Assembly: GCF_018802765.1 (NCBI RefSeq) | Contig: NZ_CP069163.1 | Location: forward strand, 1,054,001-1,118,000 | Direction: 5' to 3' | Origin: Paludibacterium sp. B53371 | GTDB lineage: Bacteria; Pseudomonadota; Gammaproteobacteria; Burkholderiales; Chromobacteriaceae | DNA length: 64,000 nucleotides | In this document: piece after piece, positions 59,443 to 64,000 of the stretch | Layout: each line of letters begins with the position of its first letter | Numbering within the stretch: position 1 is the first letter of the stretch | Translations under genes and position numbers: made by a program | The notes under the pieces: model-generated | Database searches by the model: none | Told to the model about the DNA's origin: nothing | What the model saw: the letters and a program-made list of their open reading frames with translations, nothing else

Positions 59443-60507
59443 TCAGACGATGATGCCGCCGCCAAGGCAGATGTCGCCCTGATAGAGTACGGCCGACTGG
59501 CCGGGGGTGACGGCCCACTGGGCGTCGCGGAAGGTCAGGCTGGCCTGGCCGTCGGCGACGGCAGACAGACTGCACGGTGCGTCGGGCATGCGGTAGCGGT
59601 TTTTGGCGCTGTAGTCGCCGGCGGCCGGGGCACCGTCAAGAGTCCAGCTCAGATCGGCCATCTGCAGGGTGTGCTTGAGCAGCAGTGGATGGTCGTGCCC
59701 CTGCACCACGATCAGCCGGTTGCCCGGAATGTCCTTGCCGGCCACGAACCACGGTTCGCCCAGCCCGCCGATGCCCAGTCCTTTGCGCTGTCCGAGCGTG
59801 TAGTACATCAGCCCCATGTGTTCGCCCATCACCTTGCCTTCCGGGGTGATCATCTCGCCCGGGCTGGTGGGCAGGTAGCGCTGGAGGAATTCGCGGAAGG
59901 GGCGTTCGCCGATGAAGCAGATGCCGGTGCTGTCCTTCTTGGCGGCGGTCGGCAGGCCCGCCTCATGGGCCAGACGGCGCACTTCGCTCTTGCGGATCTC
60001 GCCCAGCGGGAACATGGCCCTGGACAACTGCGACTGGTTCAGGCGGTAAAGGAAGTAGCTTTGGTCCTTGGTCTCGTCCACGGCCTTTTGCAGGTAGTGC
60101 AGACCGTCGATTTCCGCCTTGCGGGCGTAGTGGCCGGTGGCAATGCAGTCGGCGCCCAGCTGCATGGCGTAGTCGAGGAAGGCCTTGAACTTGATCTCGG
60201 CATTGCACAGCACGTCCGGGTTGGGCGTGCGGCCGGCAGAGTACTCGGCCAGGAAGTAGGAGAAGACGCGATCCTTGTATTCCTTGGCAAAGTTGACGAT
60301 CTCCATGTCGATGCCGACGATGTCAGCCACCGACAGCGCATCCAGCGAGTCCTGCTTGATCGAGCAGTATTCGCCATCGTTGTCGTCTTCCCAGTTCTGC
60401 ATGAAGACGCCGATGACCTCATGGCCCTGCTGCTTGAGCAGCCAGGCGGTCACAGAGGAATCCACGCCGCCCGACATGCCGACGACAATGCGCTTTTTAC
60501 CCGTCAC
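59443..60507 (-). CDS. mnmA: MnmA, tRNA-specific 2-thiouridylase
   Basis: Adds the 2-thio group to uridine 34 of Lys, Glu and Gln tRNAs. 354 aa. PP-loop [13 protein letters not shown] near residues 9-21, [21 protein letters not shown] with the nucleophile Cys near 100, and [10 protein letters not shown] with the persulfide Cys near 198, which pair during catalysis. Also [17 protein letters not shown]. The nudJ-like gene upstream is in the same direction, an arrangement also seen in E. coli. Confidence 0.97.
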   Translation of the reverse strand: MTGKKRIVVGMSGGVDSSVTAWLLKQQGHEVIGVFMQNWEDDNDGEYCSIKQDSLDALSVADIVGIDMEIVNFAKEYKDRVFSYFLAEYSAGRTPNPDVLCNAEIKFKAFLDYAMQLGADCIATGHYARKAEIDGLHYLQKAVDETKDQSYFLYRLNQSQLSRAMFPLGEIRKSEVRRLAHEAGLPTAAKKDSTGICFIGERPFREFLQRYLPTSPGEMITPEGKVMGEHMGLMYYTLGQRKGLGIGGLGEPWFVAGKDIPGNRLIVVQGHDHPLLLKHTLQMADLSWTLDGAPAAGDYSAKNRYRMPDAPCSLSAVADGQASLTFRDAQWAVTPGQSAVLYQGDICLGGGIIV

Positions 60508-60568
60508 GGGAACTTCCTTCCTGCAAGAATGCTTTTAAAAACCGTACATTATACCCTGAAAGGGATAA

Positions 60569-61033
60569 TTACGGGAATCGGGTCAGGACCAGTGTCTGGA
60601 TCAGGCTCAGCGGGTAGCGTTGCCCGCTCAGGTAGTCTTCGATGCAACGGATCACGGTCGGGCTGCGCCACGCGTTCTGCCGTGCGCGGACTTCTTCCGG
60701 GCTCAGCCACAGGGCTTCGAGGATGCCATGATCGAGTACCGGGTCCGGGTTCTGCTGGTTTGCCCGGCAGATGAAGGCAAAGCGCAGGTAAGTGATACGA
60801 CCGTCGGCTGACGGGGCCTGGTAGATGCCAAGCAAGGCTTCCGGCGTGACCTGCCAGCCGGTTTCTTCCAGTGCCTCTCGTACCACGGCCTGCTCCAGGC
60901 TCTCGCCCTGCTCGAGGTGGCCGGCCGGCTGGTTATAACGAATGCCGTCCACGGTTTGTTCCCTGACCAGCAGGAAGCGGCCATCGCGTTCAATCACGGC
61001 GGCCACGGTGACATGCGGCTTCCAGCGTTCCAT
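60569..61033 (-). CDS. nudJ: NudJ-like Nudix phosphohydrolase
   Basis: 154-aa Nudix hydrolase, the length of E. coli NudJ (phosphatase of HMP-pyrophosphate and nucleotides). WKPHVTVAAVIERDGRFLLVREQ, QPAGHLEQGESLEQAVVREALEETGW (the complete Nudix box G-x5-E-x7-R-E-x2-E-E-x-G), FAFICRA and the conserved SGQRYPLSLI tail. The ATG at 61033 has GGAG six bases upstream; 61054 is an alternative. The neighbouring mnmA supports the assignment. Confidence 0.9.
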   Translation of the reverse strand: MERWKPHVTVAAVIERDGRFLLVREQTVDGIRYNQPAGHLEQGESLEQAVVREALEETGWQVTPEALLGIYQAPSADGRITYLRFAFICRANQQNPDPVLDHGILEALWLSPEEVRARQNAWRSPTVIRCIEDYLSGQRYPLSLIQTLVLTRFP

Positions 61034-61059
61034 GCGTTCTCCGGTATGGACCATGAAGA

Positions 61060-61079
61060 AAGGGGGCTGACGCCCCCTT
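61060..61079 (-). terminator. Rho-independent terminator after the YdgA-like gene
   Basis: Arms AAGGGGGC (61060-61067) and GCCCCCTT (61072-61079) with a four-base loop; on the minus strand TTTCTT follows. It lies 4 nt past the stop of the upstream gene and before nudJ. Confidence 0.7.
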
Positions 61080-61083
61080 GGTG

Positions 61084-62658
61084 TTATTTGGCGGAGCCGC
61101 CTGGCCCGGCGGGGTCGTCTTTTTCTTCCCAGGGCAGCGCGACGCGCTTGTGGCTGACGCTCAGCGCACCGTCATGGTAGTCGATGCTGGTGTTGATCTG
61201 GCCCTTGTTGACCTGGATGAAGCCCTGGTCTGCCCACTGTGCCAACTGGCTGTCGAGCAGGTTTTTCGCCAGATCGTCAATCTCGTTGAGGTTGGGCTGA
61301 TCTTCGGCGCTCTGGTCGACGGTGAAGAGGTTACGTGCCTGGGTGACCACCAGATTTTCCAGGGTCTGACGCGGCAGTGAGACGCTGGCCGCCACCTGGA
61401 AGCGCCTGAGCACCTGCAGGGGATCCTTCAGGTCGGCTTCGCGGAAGCCCTTGAGCGCCAGCTGTCCCTTGAGGGTGGCTTCGCCGCTCGGCATCTTCAG
61501 ATAGAAGTCGTTGACCACCAGGCGCGGGTCGTTTTCCAGCAGCGGAATGCCGTACTTCTTGATCGTGCTGATGTAGCTCTTGCGCAGGGTGGCGGCATCC
61601 ATGCCTTCGATCGGCAACTGCGAGATGGCCTGATCCAGCTTGACCAGTGTCGGGCCGTGCAGGTGGTTGGCGGACACATCCAGACGCATCGGACCATAGA
61701 CCTGGTCGTTGTAGCTGAAGGTGTCAAAGCCCAGCTTGCCGCGCGAGTTGATGTACGGATCTTCTTCCGAGGTGACGATCTGGTAGTGCAGACCCTTGAG
61801 GGTGACGCTCGACGGCTTGAACTCGCCCGACGGATTGATGAATTCGCCGACATGCATGCGCGTCAGCAGATAGACCAGATCGTTGAGCTTGATGCTGTAA
61901 GGGATGCTGTCCTTCCAGTTGAGCTGCACATTGCTGACGGTCAGTTCGCTGGTGCCGAGCTTGACGCCGGTGCTGCCCGGGCGGATGTCGGACACATAGC
62001 GCACGCCGTCGAAGTGGATGGTGCCCTTGCTGGCCGCCTCGAGCGAGAACGAGGGTGAATTGGCCTCGGTCTGGTATTGCTTGAAGCCTTGCTGGTAGTC
62101 AACGGCCAGGCTGAAGCCCTTCCATTTGACCTTGACGCCCGACAGGGCCTCTTCGTAATCGAAGGCCGGGATGTCGACCTTGAGTTCACCGCCACCGCCA
62201 AAGCCCAGGCGGTTGACCACCGTGATCGGCTCCTTGTCACCGAAGAACAGCGCCAGGGTCTTGCGGGTGCTGTCGCTCATGTCGAAGCGGGTGGTGACCA
62301 GGGCGCGCGCCGGACGCAGGTCGAAGCTGCCCAGTCCGGGGAAGGGGCCGTGCTTGACCGTGTTGGTGAAGCGGATGGTGGCGCCGAGCATCGGACGGAT
62401 GTTGTCCGGCAGCATGCCTTCATACGGACCGGTCAGGCGACGGTTGAACACCAGTTCGGTGGTTTCCTGCGAGGAGAACCAGCCGCGTTCGTAGGTGTGC
62501 GACTTCACCTTGAACAGCGGCAGGCTGGCCAGCATGCGGTGCTGTTGTTCGAGGGTGTCTTCGGCCTTGATGCCGGCCCAGTAGGCAGCGCCACCATAGA
62601 GAACGAACAGACCGCCCAGTGCGGCTGCGGCGAAAGTCAGGCGTTGTTTTTGCAACAC
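61084..62658 (-). CDS. YdgA-like DUF945 family protein, membrane-anchored
   Basis: 524-aa protein with an N-terminal helix (LTFAAAALGGLFVLYGGAAYWAG, about 7-29) and a long, mostly beta periplasmic part typical of the DUF945/YdgA family: YERGWFSSQETTELVF near residue 56, ARALVTTRFDMSDSTRKTLALFFGDKEP and repeated LTVSNVQL and YSIKLNDLVYLL-like segments. Function unknown in the family; it has been seen at the inner membrane in E. coli. Monocistronic, ending in the terminator at 61060-61079. Confidence 0.87.
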   Translation of the reverse strand: MLQKQRLTFAAAALGGLFVLYGGAAYWAGIKAEDTLEQQHRMLASLPLFKVKSHTYERGWFSSQETTELVFNRRLTGPYEGMLPDNIRPMLGATIRFTNTVKHGPFPGLGSFDLRPARALVTTRFDMSDSTRKTLALFFGDKEPITVVNRLGFGGGGELKVDIPAFDYEEALSGVKVKWKGFSLAVDYQQGFKQYQTEANSPSFSLEAASKGTIHFDGVRYVSDIRPGSTGVKLGTSELTVSNVQLNWKDSIPYSIKLNDLVYLLTRMHVGEFINPSGEFKPSSVTLKGLHYQIVTSEEDPYINSRGKLGFDTFSYNDQVYGPMRLDVSANHLHGPTLVKLDQAISQLPIEGMDAATLRKSYISTIKKYGIPLLENDPRLVVNDFYLKMPSGEATLKGQLALKGFREADLKDPLQVLRRFQVAASVSLPRQTLENLVVTQARNLFTVDQSAEDQPNLNEIDDLAKNLLDSQLAQWADQGFIQVNKGQINTSIDYHDGALSVSHKRVALPWEEKDDPAGPGGSAK

Positions 62659-62854
62659 AGGATCTTTTCTGAAGTAAGTGGTAATCAGGGGCTAATGGTA
62701 CACCAGTGCGCCGATGCAATGAACCCGCACTTTCAAGGTTCTGACAAATCAGGCGCTTTTCGCTATCATGGAGTAAAAATACTAAACAAGAATCATTCGC
62801 TGCAAACCTTTTTGTCCTGATTTTTACTCCCAAGTCTCGAGGAACCTGATAAGC

Positions 62855-64000
62855 ATGACCGCAATTTTTTCTGGTCTGATCGACCTGCCCTGGTGGGGCT
62901 ATGTGATTGCCGCACTGGCGCTGACCCACGTCACCATCGCCTCGGTGACGATCTTCCTGCACCGCCACCAGGCGCACCGCGCGCTGGACCTGCATCCGCT
63001 GGTCAGCCATTTCTTCCGCTTCTGGCTGTGGCTGACCACCGGCATGGTCACCAAGGAGTGGGCGGCGGTGCACCGCAAGCACCACGCCCGCTGCGAAAGC
63101 GCCGATGATCCGCACAGCCCGGTGGTGTATGGCATCAAGCGCGTGCTGTTTACGGGGGCCGGCCTGTATCGCATTGCCTGCCGCAACCGTGACGACATCG
63201 AAAAGTACGGTCACGCCACGCCGGATGACTGGATCGAGCGCAAGCTGTACACCGCGCACAATGGCAAGGGTATTTTCCTGATGCTGGGCATCGATCTGCT
63301 GCTGTTCGGTCTGCCGGGCCTGCTGATCTGGGGTGTCCAGATGATCTGGATTCCGCTGTTTGCCGCCGGGGTGATCAACGGCATCGGTCATTACTGGGGA
63401 TACCGCAATTTCGAGTGTGAAGATGCCTCGACCAATATTTTCCCCTGGGGCATCCTGATCGGTGGCGAAGAACTGCACAACAACCACCACACATTCGGCA
63501 CCTCGGCCAAGCTGTCGCATAAATGGTTCGAGTTCGATATCGGCTGGATGTATATCCGCATGATGTCGGCGGTTGGTCTGGCCAAGGTGCGCAAGGTTGC
63601 GCCGAAGCTGCAATGCAAAGGCTCGCTGTTGCCGATGGATGCCGAGCGCCTGCAGGCGATTGTGGCCAATCGCTATGCGCTGGCGGCTCGTTTCGCCCGC
63701 GAGCTGGCGTCGGCCTGCCAGGATGAACTGCTGCGGGTGCGCGATGCCCTGCCGGAGTTGCAGGCCGCCGATCTGCCGGCCAAGTTCAAGCGCTGGCTGA
63801 AGCAGGAGGCCCAGCAGACTCCCGAGGAAGAGCGTCAAGAGCTGCAGCAGCTTCTGGCCAACAGCCCGCTGGCAGCCAAGGTCTACGCCATGCGCCAGGA
63901 GCTGAGTCGCGTCTGGCTGCGCTCCAACCTGACGCGCGAGCAACTGCTGCTGGAACTGCATGACTGGTGCGCTCGTGCCGAAGCCAGCGGCATTGCCGCG
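62855..64000 (+). CDS. Acyl-lipid fatty-acid desaturase (DesA/delta-9 type), cut by window end
   Basis: Membrane di-iron desaturase that inserts a double bond into acyl chains. The frame is open for 382 codons from 62855 to the window end, so it is incomplete. The three histidine boxes are visible: HRHQAHR near residue 36, HRKHH near 73 and ELHNNHH near 207; with the membrane helices they fit the acyl-CoA/acyl-phospholipid delta-9 group. A soluble helical C-terminal tail follows. GAGGAA about ten bases before the ATG. Divergent from the YdgA-like gene. Confidence 0.9.
   Translation, partial: MTAIFSGLIDLPWWGYVIAALALTHVTIASVTIFLHRHQAHRALDLHPLVSHFFRFWLWLTTGMVTKEWAAVHRKHHARCESADDPHSPVVYGIKRVLFTGAGLYRIACRNRDDIEKYGHATPDDWIERKLYTAHNGKGIFLMLGIDLLLFGLPGLLIWGVQMIWIPLFAAGVINGIGHYWGYRNFECEDASTNIFPWGILIGGEELHNNHHTFGTSAKLSHKWFEFDIGWMYIRMMSAVGLAKVRKVAPKLQCKGSLLPMDAERLQAIVANRYALAARFARELASACQDELLRVRDALPELQAADLPAKFKRWLKQEAQQTPEEERQELQQLLANSPLAAKVYAMRQELSRVWLRSNLTREQLLLELHDWCARAEASGIAA

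Noticed and set aside
62420-63961. Minus-strand 513-codon frame opposite the desaturase
   Set aside because: It is antisense to a conserved desaturase with its three histidine boxes and overlaps the YdgA-like gene. The translation has no family features.

Overview
The window is GC-rich chromosomal DNA with densely packed genes and many 4-nt ATGA stop/start overlaps. It looks like a betaproteobacterium, most likely a relative of Chromobacterium in the Neisseriales. This placement is inference from overall gene content (C-P lyase set, ssb-MFS-uvrA block, mnmA, kdsA, MdtH-type transporter), not from a marker gene. I saw no rRNA, tRNA, CRISPR array or intact insertion sequence.

Region 1 (1-14923): a periplasmic RNase T2 and a ferric-reductase-like flavocytochrome precede a phosphonate block. 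The C-P lyase operon phnGHIJKLM runs leftward from about 7831. It ends in a 53-codon remnant that looks like the N-terminus of a PhnZ-type HD oxygenase. Divergent from it are phnF (GntR/HutC repressor), a DUF1045 2H-phosphoesterase-like gene and phnN. Further right are a periplasmic binding protein of unknown role and a three-gene aminoethylphosphonate-type ABC importer with a fused double permease. Three sites matching the HutC consensus GT-N-TA-N-AC (one with one mismatch) lie before phnG, the orphan binding protein and the importer, so all three units probably form one PhnF regulon.

Region 2 (14905-27882): a GST, NikR and a CbiMQO/NikMQO nickel or cobalt importer; a MscS channel fused to a cyclic-nucleotide-binding domain; a TPR-sulfotransferase overlapping an APS kinase; a soluble chemoreceptor-like hairpin overlapping an oxygen-binding di-iron (ODP-like) protein; an orphan HupK/HoxV-like hydrogenase assembly protein; and a TerC/CBS/CorC protein.

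Region 3 (28023-48966): an M3 peptidase, a GGDEF(degenerate)/EAL protein, kdsA, an Ada-like repair/regulator protein, and an RND efflux operon (OMF-MFP-RND) whose outer-membrane gene carries a one-base frameshift. A divergent TetR regulator overlaps a HAD phosphatase. Then follow an HxlR/flavodoxin divergon, an MFS/chalcone-isomerase-like pair, an AraC regulator with a membrane N-terminus, a lipase-like hydrolase, and a LysR/mdtH divergon.

Region 4 (49097-64000): a periplasmic binding protein, a YqhA family protein, a membrane protein, ssb, an MFS gene, uvrA, a VOC protein, and a two-gene accessory cassette (lytic-transglycosylase-like/LysM-like/KTSC protein with a Cys-rich anchored partner). 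The window ends with mnmA, nudJ, a YdgA-like protein and a fatty-acid desaturase cut by the window end. Three long near-perfect palindromes sharing the arm CGGGGTCAGGTCTT each sit between the ends of convergent genes.
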